Source: Thioploca ingrica
GTDB lineage: Bacteria; Pseudomonadota; Gammaproteobacteria; Beggiatoales; Beggiatoaceae
Length of the DNA: 64,000 nucleotides
Reading direction: 5' to 3'
Assembly: GCA_000828835.1 (NCBI GenBank)
Contig: AP014633.1
Coordinates: 3,782,001 to 3,846,000, forward strand
Below, piece after piece: positions 52,095 through 61,916 of this stretch; position 1 is the stretch's first letter; every line of letters starts with the position of its first letter. A program made the position numbers and the translations under genes. A model generated the notes under the pieces. It was given only the letters and a program-made list of their open reading frames with translations. It searched no databases and was not told the DNA's origin.

Positions 52095-54848
52095 ATGTTA
52101 CTAAAAAATTTTATAGACGTTAAACGAGTTTTCAAAGAGAAAACAGCTAATTTTACCAAGATACCGAGTAGTATTTTGCGAATAAGTTGTTTTTATGAAG
52201 GGGTAGAAATCGCTCTTTCACACCCGATTCAAAGAGACCATGTTATTTCTTTACTAAAAAATTGGTTTGGTACTTGGTTAGATGAGAAACGTCCGGTTAT
52301 TTTGCTAGATATAAACGATTCTGTGTTACCCATTGAATTTATTGAAGATGAAACCAGGAAGTATGAGAACCAACTGAATCGTCCTTTTTGGCATGAAAAT
52401 GCTTACCTGTCGAATAGTGAAGAAGCCAATCAACCAGTACCACTTCCTACCGAATTTTCCAACTCGCTTAAAATGGCGGTTTTTCACTCTTTCAAGGGTG
52501 GCATGGGGCGCACTACTCATTTGGTGGCTTATTTATTGGCTTTACTAGAACGCGCGAAAGAACTTAAACAGGAAGTGAATATATTGGTGATAGATGCTGA
52601 CTTGGAAGCCCCTGGCTTGAGCTACTGGCAACGCCAGGAAAATTTGGAACCAAGCGTCTCACTCATTGATTTTTTAGAGACTTACCACTATCCACCTACT
52701 ACTAGAGAAGCGGTCATTGCTTTTTACGCGAAGGAATTGAAACGGACACAGCATCCTTTGGGATTTTACCTATTACCCGCCTTTTTAACTGAGCGCCAAT
52801 TATTGGATCTTGAGGTGTTACCAGAGCATTTAGTACGCGATTCTGATGATATATGGGAATACAGTCAAGCGGTTGAAGAATTGGCTAAGGCTTTAGAGGC
52901 AAGTTTCGTCTTGATTGATTCGAGAGCGGGATTGAGTGAATTGGCCAGTCCGTTACTCTTTGATCCTCGATTAGAACGTTATCTCGTCACGACGTTATCT
53001 GAACAATCAGTGCGCGGAACTTGCTTGGTGCTTGACTTACTAGCCCGCATGATGCCTGATTGGCAAGCAGTTAAAGAAGGCAAGTATTTAGACCCGACAG
53101 TGGTCATCAGTATGATTCCGCCAGAATTGGTAAAATCTCCCATTTACACTGAAAACACTCAACGCCTATTGGAGTCTTACCTTGACAAGGTTACTACGGA
53201 TGATGTTTTGCCAAGACTGCAGGTGGAAGAAACCAATTTTGCTCAAGAATTGCTTCTCCTTTCTGGCTGGAACGATGCTCGCCAAAAATTGGCCGGCACT
53301 TCAATGATGAAACAGGCTAAACAATGGGCTGAAGAAACCTTGCCCATAGAAGTTCCCTCATCGTCACCTATCGGTACCCATCACCCTGGAATTGAGTCTC
53401 TTGCAGGGGTAAAAAGATTACAAGAGATTTGCAAAAAGTATGAGTATGCTGAAAGAGGTGAAAGTGACGATTTACTCATCACCGAGCCATTGAAAAATTT
53501 AGCTAAGAATCACACCGATAAACTCCCCAAGATCGTGTCTATTGGTGCAAAAGGTGCAGGGAAAACCTTTAATTACTTACAATTAGTGAATAGGGGAAAG
53601 TGGAACAGTTTTTTGCAAAAAACGGGTATTCCTACGGAAGAGCACCATAATGCCTTTATTTTTCCTCTTTTGCAATCACAGAATTTGGCGGTAGAGACAC
53701 AAAAACCGCTTACACAAGCAAGGGAGGCATTTTTACAAGCCGTTAGTAATGGTAACCCCTTTTCGCTGAATCAACTAGCCGATGAAATTACTGAGAAACT
53801 GTCTCAAAATTTAACCGAGCTTGAATGGAGAACTTTTTGGATTGACACTTTAGGTAAACTTATCAACAATCCCCACACATCTACCCCTCAACCCAATTCT
53901 CCGACGCCGACAAGTAAATTGACAGAAATGGATGTTTATTTAAAACAAAAGAACTTGCAGGTCATTTTCTTATTTGATGGGTTAGAAGAACGCTTTCCCG
54001 AAGTTGCTAAAGAACCGGCTCAACAATGTGCGCTAAGAGCACTACTTGAATTACCTAATTATTTAGGTGAAATTCGCCAATCAAGTATCGGCGTGATTAT
54101 ATTTTTACGCCGCGATTTCGTCAGATATGTGGTTCAACAAAATGTCGGACAGTTTGAAAACCGTTATGAAGCTTACGACTTATCATGGAACTTCAAATCG
54201 TTTCTTCAATTGGTTTACTGGATTTGTGCTCAAATCGACGTGATTGGAGCAACTCGTGAAAAGGTGTATGAACTTTCTACGGAAGATCTCAGGCAGCAAC
54301 TCGAATTATTTTGGGGGAAAAGACTAGGTACTGATGCTTCAAAGTATGTTTATACAGTTCGCTGGATTTATGCGGCGTTGACAGATTTCAAGGGCAAACT
54401 GCAAGCGCGAGACATTGTGAGACTTTTGTCTTTTGCAGCAGAATACACCATAAATAACAAGGATGTCTTTGAAAAATGGAAACTCACCCGCCTACTCCCT
54501 CCTCTTGCCATCCGTAAATCCATAGAGGGATGCAGTGAAAAAAAAGTCGAGGAAGCAAAAAACGAATATCCAGAGGCATTCAAAAATTGGGTAGGCGAAT
54601 TGCTCAGATTAGACCGAGAACAGCGCAAGATACCCTTTAACCCGCAAGACTTTGCTATGGAACAATCCACTATAGAAATACTTCAAGACCTCGGTGTCAT
54701 CTACGAGGATACAGAAACTGAGGGTAAGGCTCGCTTTTACATTCCGGAGATATTTCGTGCCGGACTGGGTTTTGAACATGCTGGTAAAGCGAGACCTCGC
54801 ATCATCGCTTTGAAGCGCAGAATGCTAAAGGATGCCGGAGGAGAATGA
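52095..54848 (+). CDS. KGGVGR-type ParA/MinD-like ATPase fused to a second P-loop NTPase
   Basis: The 917-residue protein has an unassigned N-terminus (1-125), then a ParA/MinD-like ATPase (about 127-420). Its deviant Walker A reads FKGGMGRTT at 133-141, with Arg where ParA has Lys, followed by VIDADLEAPGL and VLIDSRAGLSE. From about 480 a second NTPase starts: GAKGAGKT is its P-loop and VIFLFDGLEE near 620 its Walker B. The last 300 residues are helical with a winged-helix look. AGGAA precedes the start. KGGVGR-variant ATPases are known, and this layout suggests a conflict or defence role; that is inference. Confidence 0.78.
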   Translation: MLLKNFIDVKRVFKEKTANFTKIPSSILRISCFYEGVEIALSHPIQRDHVISLLKNWFGTWLDEKRPVILLDINDSVLPIEFIEDETRKYENQLNRPFWHENAYLSNSEEANQPVPLPTEFSNSLKMAVFHSFKGGMGRTTHLVAYLLALLERAKELKQEVNILVIDADLEAPGLSYWQRQENLEPSVSLIDFLETYHYPPTTREAVIAFYAKELKRTQHPLGFYLLPAFLTERQLLDLEVLPEHLVRDSDDIWEYSQAVEELAKALEASFVLIDSRAGLSELASPLLFDPRLERYLVTTLSEQSVRGTCLVLDLLARMMPDWQAVKEGKYLDPTVVISMIPPELVKSPIYTENTQRLLESYLDKVTTDDVLPRLQVEETNFAQELLLLSGWNDARQKLAGTSMMKQAKQWAEETLPIEVPSSSPIGTHHPGIESLAGVKRLQEICKKYEYAERGESDDLLITEPLKNLAKNHTDKLPKIVSIGAKGAGKTFNYLQLVNRGKWNSFLQKTGIPTEEHHNAFIFPLLQSQNLAVETQKPLTQAREAFLQAVSNGNPFSLNQLADEITEKLSQNLTELEWRTFWIDTLGKLINNPHTSTPQPNSPTPTSKLTEMDVYLKQKNLQVIFLFDGLEERFPEVAKEPAQQCALRALLELPNYLGEIRQSSIGVIIFLRRDFVRYVVQQNVGQFENRYEAYDLSWNFKSFLQLVYWICAQIDVIGATREKVYELSTEDLRQQLELFWGKRLGTDASKYVYTVRWIYAALTDFKGKLQARDIVRLLSFAAEYTINNKDVFEKWKLTRLLPPLAIRKSIEGCSEKKVEEAKNEYPEAFKNWVGELLRLDREQRKIPFNPQDFAMEQSTIEILQDLGVIYEDTETEGKARFYIPEIFRAGLGFEHAGKARPRIIALKRRMLKDAGGE

Positions 54849-54900
54849 GATAGCAGAGAACTGACAAAAGTACTCTGCTAACAACAATTTATCAACTCAT

Positions 54901-55674
54901 TTAGACAAGAGACGCTGTTGGTACGGCTCGTCCACGTGGGCCCTGAAAATACGCTTGTAACCACGGGTGGTTTAATTGGAGCAATTCTGGAATCGGTGCC
55001 ACGGCGAAAACACGGTTATCAGCTAATACCGCTACGCGATCGGTTACTTTCCATAAAGAATCTAAGTCATGAGTCACGATAACCACCGTTAAACCCAATG
55101 ATTCTTTCAACTGAATAATCAAATCATCTAAGGCGTCGGCACCGATGGGATCGAGACCCGCCGTCGGTTCGTCTAAAAATAAAATCTCGGGATCGAGTGC
55201 CAACGCGCGCGCGACCGCTGCCCGTTTAATCATGCCACCACTGAGTTGCGCCGGGTATTTATCTCCCGCATGAGCAGGTAATCCAACCAGAGCAATTTTA
55301 AAAGCCGCTAGTTCTTGAATAAACGCTTTACTTAACCGAGTATGTTCACGTAAAGGCAACGCGACATTTTCAGCAACGGTCAGTGAACTAAATAAAGCGC
55401 CATTCTGAAACATGACACCACAGCGGCGACGTAGCCATAAGGATTGTTCATCGTTGAGATGGAGGACTTCTTGTCCTAGAACTTGAATTGAGCCAGCAAT
55501 CGGTTGTTCTAGTAAGATAATTTCTCGCAGTAAGGTAGATTTACCGGTACCACTCCCGCCAATTAGGGCGACAATTTCGCCACGGTAAATGGTAAGATTT
55601 AAATCATCATGAATAATGACCGAACCAAATTGGGTACGTAGTTGACTAATTTCTATAACGATTTCCGAGGACAT
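54901..55674 (-). CDS. MlaF-like ABC transporter ATPase
   Basis: The 257-residue ATPase has Walker A GGSGTGKST, signature LSGGMIKRAAVARAL and Walker B EILFLDEPTAGLDP, with the switch His in IVTHDL. LSGGM and the GLDPIGAD stretch are typical of the Mla/Ttg2 lipid-transport ATPases, which move phospholipids between the membranes. The permease (mlaE) and MCE protein (mlaD) normally follow but are not present. It may pair with components elsewhere. The next minus-strand gene is more than 3 kb away. Confidence 0.85.
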   Translation of the reverse strand: MSSEIVIEISQLRTQFGSVIIHDDLNLTIYRGEIVALIGGSGTGKSTLLREIILLEQPIAGSIQVLGQEVLHLNDEQSLWLRRRCGVMFQNGALFSSLTVAENVALPLREHTRLSKAFIQELAAFKIALVGLPAHAGDKYPAQLSGGMIKRAAVARALALDPEILFLDEPTAGLDPIGADALDDLIIQLKESLGLTVVIVTHDLDSLWKVTDRVAVLADNRVFAVAPIPELLQLNHPWLQAYFQGPRGRAVPTASLV

Positions 55675-55783
55675 GTGGTTTCCAATGATGAATCTTTTGA
55701 ATCCATTGACCTAAGCCGGTATGATAACGTTGGTTGTTACCCGGTTGAGATGGAGTAGTTTACTTAAATATAGGAGCAAAACA

Positions 55784-57055
55784 ATGTTTCAACAACCGTA
55801 TTATTTAATATTGTATCTGATAGTGCTTATGCTCACCCTGAATTGTTCCCAGGCGGAGATCAATCCACCGCCAGGCAGACAACTCCCTGCGACTATCAAG
55901 GAAAATTATAATTGGGATGATAAACCTCACCATATCAGTGCGGAGGTGTGTAAAGAATGCCATCAGGAAATCTATCAACAATGGCAACAGTCAATGCATG
56001 CTCAAAGTACCGCCCTCTCTGACCCCATTCATGAAGCACTTTATCGCAATGAAGTCGGTGATCCCCGCAAAGAGGGTGCGACACTCAAAAATGGTCAGTA
56101 TCCTGCTTGTTTAAAATGTCATGCGCCTAACGCGGCTTTAGATAAAAAAACGCAATTGGATGCTTTACCCGTTTATAATGAAGGGGTTAGTTGTATTAAT
56201 TGCCACTTGTTAAAAGAATTCAAAGGGGTGAAACGTGAAGATGGCAAACTCAATTTGGGCTTAGATGCTTATGAGGTGGGAACAGCACTTCAAGGTCCTT
56301 CGGGTAAAACGTTTACCACTCAATTACCGAATTCAACGCCAACAGCGGCAGAGAATGCTAAGCCAGCTTATCACCCTTATCCGATGACCAGTAATACGAC
56401 TTTGTTGCGAACGACCGAAATTTGTCTTGGCTGTCATGGACAACGGAATAATCTTCAAGGTGTTCCAGTATGCGTTACCGGTGATGAATTTGCGAAGACC
56501 AATAACTTCAATTGTCAACAATGTCATATGCCAATGAGTAATGGTTATGCTAATCATGCTTTTGCGGGCGGTCATGTCCAAGCGATGTTAGAGCGGTCGG
56601 TTATCTTAACTTTAGCAACGACCAAACAAGACAACCGCATCCAAACTGAAGTAACGTTGATTAATACCTTACCTCATAAAATGCCCACTGGTGCTCCCTT
56701 TAGGGATATGTATGTGCAAATTACGGCTTACAATAAACAAGATCAACCGATTTGGCAAAACTTTAAAATACATCCGTTGCAAGAAGATCCTAATTCCGTG
56801 TTTATGATAACTTTTCTAGATGAACAGGGTAAACCAACCATGCCGATCAATGCCACCCAATCGGGAAAAGATACCCGGTTACAACCTAATGAGACCCGAG
56901 TATTGAAATATACCATTCCGGCTGAACAGGTTGTTAGGGTACGTGCACAATTGTTTTACGAGTTATTATGGCCCAATTTAAAGCAAAAATTTGCTGCTCT
57001 TCCAGCAGAATTAAAGCAATCAAAAGCCATTGCTCGGGCAGAACAACGGTTATAA
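55784..57055 (+). CDS. Secreted multiheme (five CxxCH) cytochrome c
   Basis: The start at 55784 is chosen for its TAGGAG ribosome site; the longer frame is not signal-like. The 423-residue protein has a signal peptide and five CxxCH heme sites at 56-60, 109-113, 137-141, 214-218 and 244-248. The spacing recalls the cytochrome c554 family. The second half (about 290-423) is a beta-rich domain with PHKMPTGAPFRDM, a motif known in several multiheme cytochromes. It probably moves electrons in the periplasm. CcmDEF at 43-46 kb could mature it. The redox partner is unknown. Confidence 0.85.
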   Translation: MFQQPYYLILYLIVLMLTLNCSQAEINPPPGRQLPATIKENYNWDDKPHHISAEVCKECHQEIYQQWQQSMHAQSTALSDPIHEALYRNEVGDPRKEGATLKNGQYPACLKCHAPNAALDKKTQLDALPVYNEGVSCINCHLLKEFKGVKREDGKLNLGLDAYEVGTALQGPSGKTFTTQLPNSTPTAAENAKPAYHPYPMTSNTTLLRTTEICLGCHGQRNNLQGVPVCVTGDEFAKTNNFNCQQCHMPMSNGYANHAFAGGHVQAMLERSVILTLATTKQDNRIQTEVTLINTLPHKMPTGAPFRDMYVQITAYNKQDQPIWQNFKIHPLQEDPNSVFMITFLDEQGKPTMPINATQSGKDTRLQPNETRVLKYTIPAEQVVRVRAQLFYELLWPNLKQKFAALPAELKQSKAIARAEQRL

Positions 57056-57071
57056 ATTTCTCTATCTGTAG

Positions 57072-57091
57072 GGCGGGAATCCTTTCCCGCC
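57072..57091 (+). terminator. Hairpin after the cytochrome gene
   Basis: GGCGGGAA and TTCCCGCC form a perfect 8-bp stem with a 4-nt loop, starting 16 nt after the cytochrome stop. No T-run follows, so it may be an mRNA-end hairpin or a small dispersed repeat. Confidence 0.45.
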
Positions 57092-57243
57092 ATTGACCGG
57101 GTTGAATGAGCAATGTCGACAATTAATTACCGACCAGCACTAGCCTGTTTTCAATTTTGATGGGTTTCACGCAACGTGACTCATTCTACGAACTGAATTC
57201 AAATTTGGTAATTTAGGCTACGTTTGCTCAAAGGAATAAAATT

Positions 57244-57906
57244 ATGTTTCGATTACCACCGTTGGAAAGTGGGGACAAGTTAACCCGCCCTCAATTTGAA
57301 CAGCGTTATCATGCCATGCCGCATAACAACCAAAAAGCTGAACTTATTGAAGGAATTGTATATATGTCATCACCGTTACGATATGATGTTCATGGTCAAC
57401 CCCATGCTTTGATAATGGCTTGGTTGTCGGTTTATTGGGTTGCTACTCCTGGCGTTGAGTTAGCAGACAATACTACCGTGCATTTAGATTTAGATAACGA
57501 ACTTCAACCGGATGCCTTGTTACGAATAGAAAACGGGCAATCACGGATTAGTGACGATGGTTATGTCGAAGGTGCACCCGAATTGATAGTTGAAATTGCG
57601 GCTTCAAGTGCCTCAATTGATTTACATGATAAGCTAAAAATTTATCGTCGTCATGGTGTACAAGAATATATCGTGTGGCCAGTTTACGATAAGCAACTCA
57701 AATGGTTTCGCTTAAAAGAAGGAAAGTATGAACCAGTATGGCCAGATGAAACCGGTACTATCCACAGCCAAGTTTTTCCTGGGTTACATTTAGCGGTGAA
57801 CGCCCTGCTTTCTAAAGAAAAAATGTCAGTGATAACCACTTTACAAAAGGGTTTAGCAACCCCTGAACATAAGGCATTTGTTGAACATTTATCTCAAACT
57901 GGTTGA
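57244..57906 (+). CDS. Uma2-family (DUF820) putative endonuclease
   Basis: The 220-residue protein is more complete than the relative at 26815. MTRPQFEQRYHAMP-like start, KAELIEGIVYMSSPLR, LQPDALLRIE (Asp), PELIVEIAASSAS (Glu), HDKLKIYRRHGVQEYIVW (Lys) form the PD-(D/E)xK-like core. AAAGGAA precedes the start. The two Uma2 genes differ widely, so they are not a recent duplication. Function in the cell unknown. Confidence 0.88.
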   Translation: MFRLPPLESGDKLTRPQFEQRYHAMPHNNQKAELIEGIVYMSSPLRYDVHGQPHALIMAWLSVYWVATPGVELADNTTVHLDLDNELQPDALLRIENGQSRISDDGYVEGAPELIVEIAASSASIDLHDKLKIYRRHGVQEYIVWPVYDKQLKWFRLKEGKYEPVWPDETGTIHSQVFPGLHLAVNALLSKEKMSVITTLQKGLATPEHKAFVEHLSQTG

Positions 57907-58010
57907 TAGGTCATGGGATACCACGAGTATTCCTAAGTGCTGTTCTTGCGCGGTCATGCGTAATTCCAGTAATCCGGATAAAATTTTTACAAAAAATAGA
58001 TTAAATTATT

Positions 58011-58496
58011 ATGGCAGTTACAAACGACGTACAACTAGGCAATCATGTCAAGATATTTCACCCCGACTTGGTCAATCTTTATGGTTGTGTGATAGGTGAT
58101 GAAACTAAAATTGGAACTTTCGTTGAAATTCAAAAAAATGTGGTCATCGGTTCTCGTTGTAAAGTTTCGTCACATACTTTTATTTGTGAAGGGGTCACTA
58201 TTGAAGACGAAGTTTTCATCGGTCATGGGGTTATGTTCACCAATGATCTTTATCCACGAGCCACTAATGCAGAAGGTCATTTGCAAACTGAAACCGACTG
58301 GCAAGTGGTGCCAACTCAGGTGAAACGTCGTGCCGCTATTGGTAGTAATGCGACTATTTTAGCGGGGATTACCATTGGTGAGAATGCGATAATCGGTGCG
58401 GGAGCGGTTGTCACTCAGAATGTACCTGATTATGCCATAGTCGTTGGTGTTCCGGCTCGTCAGATAGGTGATGTGCGCCATAAAAAAATGGATTAA
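58011..58496 (+). CDS. Left-handed beta-helix acyl/acetyltransferase
   Basis: The 161-residue protein consists of hexapeptide repeats (VIGDETKIGTFVEIQKNVVIG and later IGSNATILAGITIGENAIIG), ending in GAGAVVTQNVPDYAIVVGVPARQIG. GHGVMFTNDLYPRATN resembles WlbB/WbpD enzymes that acetylate 3-amino sugars in LPS and O-antigen. The usual sugar dehydrogenase and aminotransferase genes are not adjacent. Acetyl-CoA-dependent sugar modification is the likely role. Confidence 0.85.
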   Translation: MAVTNDVQLGNHVKIFHPDLVNLYGCVIGDETKIGTFVEIQKNVVIGSRCKVSSHTFICEGVTIEDEVFIGHGVMFTNDLYPRATNAEGHLQTETDWQVVPTQVKRRAAIGSNATILAGITIGENAIIGAGAVVTQNVPDYAIVVGVPARQIGDVRHKKMD

Positions 58497-58528
58497 TAAT
58501 CCTTTAGTTGGTTTTCAAGCTGAATCCT

Positions 58529-59872
58529 TCAACCGAGTTGCTTCAAAAACACTTTAGAATTACGTTGATAATTGTACAAACTTTGCCGTGAAACGGGAAG
58601 TAAGGTTAAATCTGCTGGAACAAATCCCCGTTCCCGAAACCAATGTGCGGTATGGGTGGTAAAAACAAACAGGTGAGTAATTCCGAGTTGCTGAGCTTCG
58701 CGTTCTAAAAAAGCCAGTAAGCTATCCCCCCGGTTAGCACCGCGATAATTAGTATGGACTGCAAGGCAAGCTAACTCGGCCATTCCTTCGGCTAAAAATG
58801 GATAGAGGGCCGCACAGGCAATAATCATCCCATCTCTTTCTTGTACCATGAAGTAGTTAATTTCCACTTCTAATTTTTCCCGGGAGCGGCGGACTAAAAT
58901 ACCGGCGGCTTCTAAAGGTTGAATTAATTCGAGGATGCCACCAACGTCATTTATCGTCGCTTTACGAATATGTTCAAACGGATCAGTGCTGATCAGAGTT
59001 CCTACACCATCGCGACTAAAGAGTTCTAGTAATAAAGAACCTTCTATTTGCCGTGAAACTAAATGTACTCGTTGCACGCCTTGTTGACAAGCTTTTATGG
59101 CATTAATTAATTGTTTTTTATATTCAAAGTTAGGATTATGTTGCAACCAATCCTGTGCTTCTAACAAGGTTAATTGTCTGACTAATTGTCCATTGGGATT
59201 AAAAATACCGCCATGTTCGGTCAAGCAAATCCATTTAGCCGCACGTAAAGCTATCGCTACTTCAGTGGCGACTTCCTCGGTCAATAAATTAAAAGCTTCT
59301 CCGGTTGGAGAATAACCAATGGGGGCTATTAAGACAATACAGCCTTCGTCCAATCGGCGAGTAATCGCTGCCGTATCAATTCGGCGAACTTCCCCACTGT
59401 AGCAATAATCTACGCCATGACGTATTCCAATCGGGCGAGCAATAATAAAATTACCTGACGCGGTGCGAATATCAACTTCGGAACTCGGATGATTGGTTAA
59501 TCCCATTGATAATAAACTTTCAATTTCAATGCGGACTTCGCCACAAGCTGATTTGACACAACGTAAAGCCACTTCATCCGTCACTCGAATATTCTCTACA
59601 TAGCGTGAAGATACCCCTTGAACTTGTAAGCCAGCTTCGATTTGAGGGCGAATACCATGTACTAAAACTAAGCGAATTCCAAGACTGCTTAATAAGGCAA
59701 TATCATGGATAAGATAAGCAAAATGAGGACTTTGGACCGCTTCGCCCCCAAAAGAAACCACAAAAGTACGTCCACGGTGGGTATGAATATAAGGTGAGAC
59801 CTGACGAAACCATTCAACAAAATATTGTTGAGAATTTTTTGCTAAACTATTTTTATAAACTATGCTAGTCAT
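58529..59872 (-). CDS. argA: N-acetylglutamate synthase (amino-acid N-acetyltransferase)
   Basis: The 447-residue protein has an amino-acid kinase-like domain (about 20-290; FVVSFGGEAVQSPHFAYLIHDIALL, VLVHGIRPQIEAGL) fused to a GNAT domain (290-447; LACLAVHTNYRGANRGDSLL). It makes N-acetylglutamate from glutamate and acetyl-CoA, the first step of arginine synthesis; arginine inhibits the family through the kinase-like domain. argE lies at 60548 on the same strand, separated by a small opposite-strand gene. Confidence 0.95.
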   Translation of the reverse strand: MTSIVYKNSLAKNSQQYFVEWFRQVSPYIHTHRGRTFVVSFGGEAVQSPHFAYLIHDIALLSSLGIRLVLVHGIRPQIEAGLQVQGVSSRYVENIRVTDEVALRCVKSACGEVRIEIESLLSMGLTNHPSSEVDIRTASGNFIIARPIGIRHGVDYCYSGEVRRIDTAAITRRLDEGCIVLIAPIGYSPTGEAFNLLTEEVATEVAIALRAAKWICLTEHGGIFNPNGQLVRQLTLLEAQDWLQHNPNFEYKKQLINAIKACQQGVQRVHLVSRQIEGSLLLELFSRDGVGTLISTDPFEHIRKATINDVGGILELIQPLEAAGILVRRSREKLEVEINYFMVQERDGMIIACAALYPFLAEGMAELACLAVHTNYRGANRGDSLLAFLEREAQQLGITHLFVFTTHTAHWFRERGFVPADLTLLPVSRQSLYNYQRNSKVFLKQLG

Positions 59873-60071
59873 ATAGTTTGGAAAAAACTGGATTTCTCTT
59901 CATGGGCTGCGGAATTAAATATTTTTATGTCTAGAGTTGATTATCGATAAAAAACGGTTTAGTCTTTTTATTAATGGTATTCAATTATAAAGTTAAACAT
60001 AACAAAATAATTTTATTATACCATTATCCCAGCACAGATGTACCCACTTTTGATGGGAAAGGATGGAAAAT

Positions 60072-60431
60072 ATGGCAATCAAAACTTCAATATCGGCAAA
60101 ACCTCGTATTTGTTATCAACCGAATGATTCAGTTCATTCTCCTTTCAGAGAAGAAAATCTGCGTCTAAAAACGGATATTTCCCGCTTAAAAATTGAAAAG
60201 AGCCAACTGAAAAAAGATAATTCCCGGCTAAAGGCGGAGAATACCCAGTTGACAGAAATCATTTCCCAACTCACCCGGGAAAATGCACAGTGGCGAGATG
60301 AATTAAACTCTATTCGTGAAGAATTAGAGGAAGAAAGGGCCATCTCTGAACAAAAAGACATTGAAATGGCTAGAGATAATGCTCTTTATCATCTGTTAGA
60401 AGAGGAACATTTGCGGTTGCAATTTGAATAA
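60072..60431 (+). CDS. Small coiled-coil protein, unknown function
   Basis: I take the ATG at 60072 because AGGATGG lies about 9 nt upstream; an ATG at 60063 is also open. The 119-residue product is mostly one coiled coil (about 27-110) with heptads such as ENLRLKTDISRLKIEKSQLK and later EELEEERAISEQKD. The head is short and basic. No family recognised. It sits alone between argE and argA on the opposite strand. It could be a scaffold or a nucleoid-like protein; nothing more can be said. Confidence 0.55.
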   Translation: MAIKTSISAKPRICYQPNDSVHSPFREENLRLKTDISRLKIEKSQLKKDNSRLKAENTQLTEIISQLTRENAQWRDELNSIREELEEERAISEQKDIEMARDNALYHLLEEEHLRLQFE

Positions 60432-60547
60432 ATAAACCACCGGATTTTCTACTTCAAACCACTTATGGAATGAAGGGGAAAAAAGTCGATTGAGTAGAGT
60501 AGATAGGAAGGAACCCTATCTTCTTCTCTCCCCTACAAAAATGTTAA

Positions 60548-61705
60548 TTAAGTAGCTAGACAAAAGTGTTTAATTAATTGAGTTAAAATATTAATCATCG
60601 GTTGTAATTGATTAAGCGCAATAAATTCATTAGGTTGATGTGCCTGAGCAATATTTCCTGGACCGAGGATGATGGTATCCATACCGAGTGCCTTTAAATA
60701 GGGTGCCTCAGTTCCAAAGGCAACCGCTTGGGCAGAACATTGCGTGAGGTGTTCAGCGACTTGCACCATTTCGGTGTGAGGGGGTGTTTCCATCGCTTCA
60801 ATACCTTCAAATAGAGGCACAAATTCTACCTGGAGCTGACTTCCCGTTAAAACTTGTTGAACCCGCTGGTGAAGCAAGGCACGTAATTCCTTGAGTGACA
60901 TCCCGGGTAGCAACCGTAAATCCAGGTGCAATTCGCAGTCAGCGCAAATGCGGTTAGGACTATCACCCCCCTGAATATGTCCTAAATTTAAAGTCGGGAC
61001 CGGTACGTCGAAGAGTGAATCGTGATAATTGGCCTGTAATTCTTGACGCCATTGCAATAACTCACCGATAACTTGATACATGCCTTCTAACGCACTCTGA
61101 CCCGCTTGGGGATTACTCGAATGAGCTGATTGGCCATGTACGCGAATCGCTTCATTGAAAATCCCCTTGTGCATTCGCACTGGACGTAATTGAGTTGGTT
61201 CACCGATAACCGCACACCGAGCCTGGGGACGCCCCAATTGCAATAAGGCACGAGCACCAGCCATATCACTTTCTTCGTTAGCCGTTGCTAACAGAATTAA
61301 AGGGTGTTGCAACTCTTTACCGGTAAATTGAGCCGCTGCCGTTAGTGCCAGCGCAAAAAAGGATTTCATATCGGCTGTTCCTAATCCATATAACCGATTA
61401 TCCATTTCAGTGACCTGGAAAGGATCAGTTTGCCAGCGATTGATATCGTAAGGAACGGTATCCGTATGCCCGGAGAGGACTAAACCACCCGTACCACTAC
61501 CTAAAGTCGCTAATAGATTAAATTTGCCAGGGTAATTGGGCACCGGCAAAATTTCTACATTAAACCCTAAGTCTTGACACCAATTAGCTAATAGCTCAAT
61601 GATGACTTGATTACTTTGATCGTAGGCTGGAGTGAGACAACTCATTGAAGGTATAGCAATTAATTCATTAATTAACGTGAGAATGGAGGGAATTTTAGCA
61701 GTCAT
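60548..61705 (-). CDS. argE: Acetylornithine deacetylase
   Basis: The ATG at 61705 gives 385 residues, the usual ArgE length, and has AGAGAA upstream; the 44 residues possible before it are unrelated to the family. This M20 metalloenzyme removes the acetyl group from N-acetylornithine. Zinc ligands and catalytic residues are seen in LSGHTDTVPYD and ATANEESDMAGA; GTEAPYLKALGMDTIILGPG is the C-terminal signature. It belongs with argA in arginine synthesis, although the two are not contiguous. Confidence 0.94.
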   Translation of the reverse strand: MTAKIPSILTLINELIAIPSMSCLTPAYDQSNQVIIELLANWCQDLGFNVEILPVPNYPGKFNLLATLGSGTGGLVLSGHTDTVPYDINRWQTDPFQVTEMDNRLYGLGTADMKSFFALALTAAAQFTGKELQHPLILLATANEESDMAGARALLQLGRPQARCAVIGEPTQLRPVRMHKGIFNEAIRVHGQSAHSSNPQAGQSALEGMYQVIGELLQWRQELQANYHDSLFDVPVPTLNLGHIQGGDSPNRICADCELHLDLRLLPGMSLKELRALLHQRVQQVLTGSQLQVEFVPLFEGIEAMETPPHTEMVQVAEHLTQCSAQAVAFGTEAPYLKALGMDTIILGPGNIAQAHQPNEFIALNQLQPMINILTQLIKHFCLAT

Positions 61706-61916
61706 AAATTCTCTAGGGTTGAAAATGGGAAACAATAGACCAACATTGGGAAAAGTCACCAGCAAGTTGTTTTTGCCATTGACTATCAAAAAATACTGTT
61801 TTAGCAAATAAACGCTGTGGATGACATTTGATTCCACCCTTTACCTTCGGGTGAGCAAAGGGAGTAAGCAGTAAACCAAGTATTTTCATTCAAATTGATA
61901 CAAAGGAATTTGTTTC

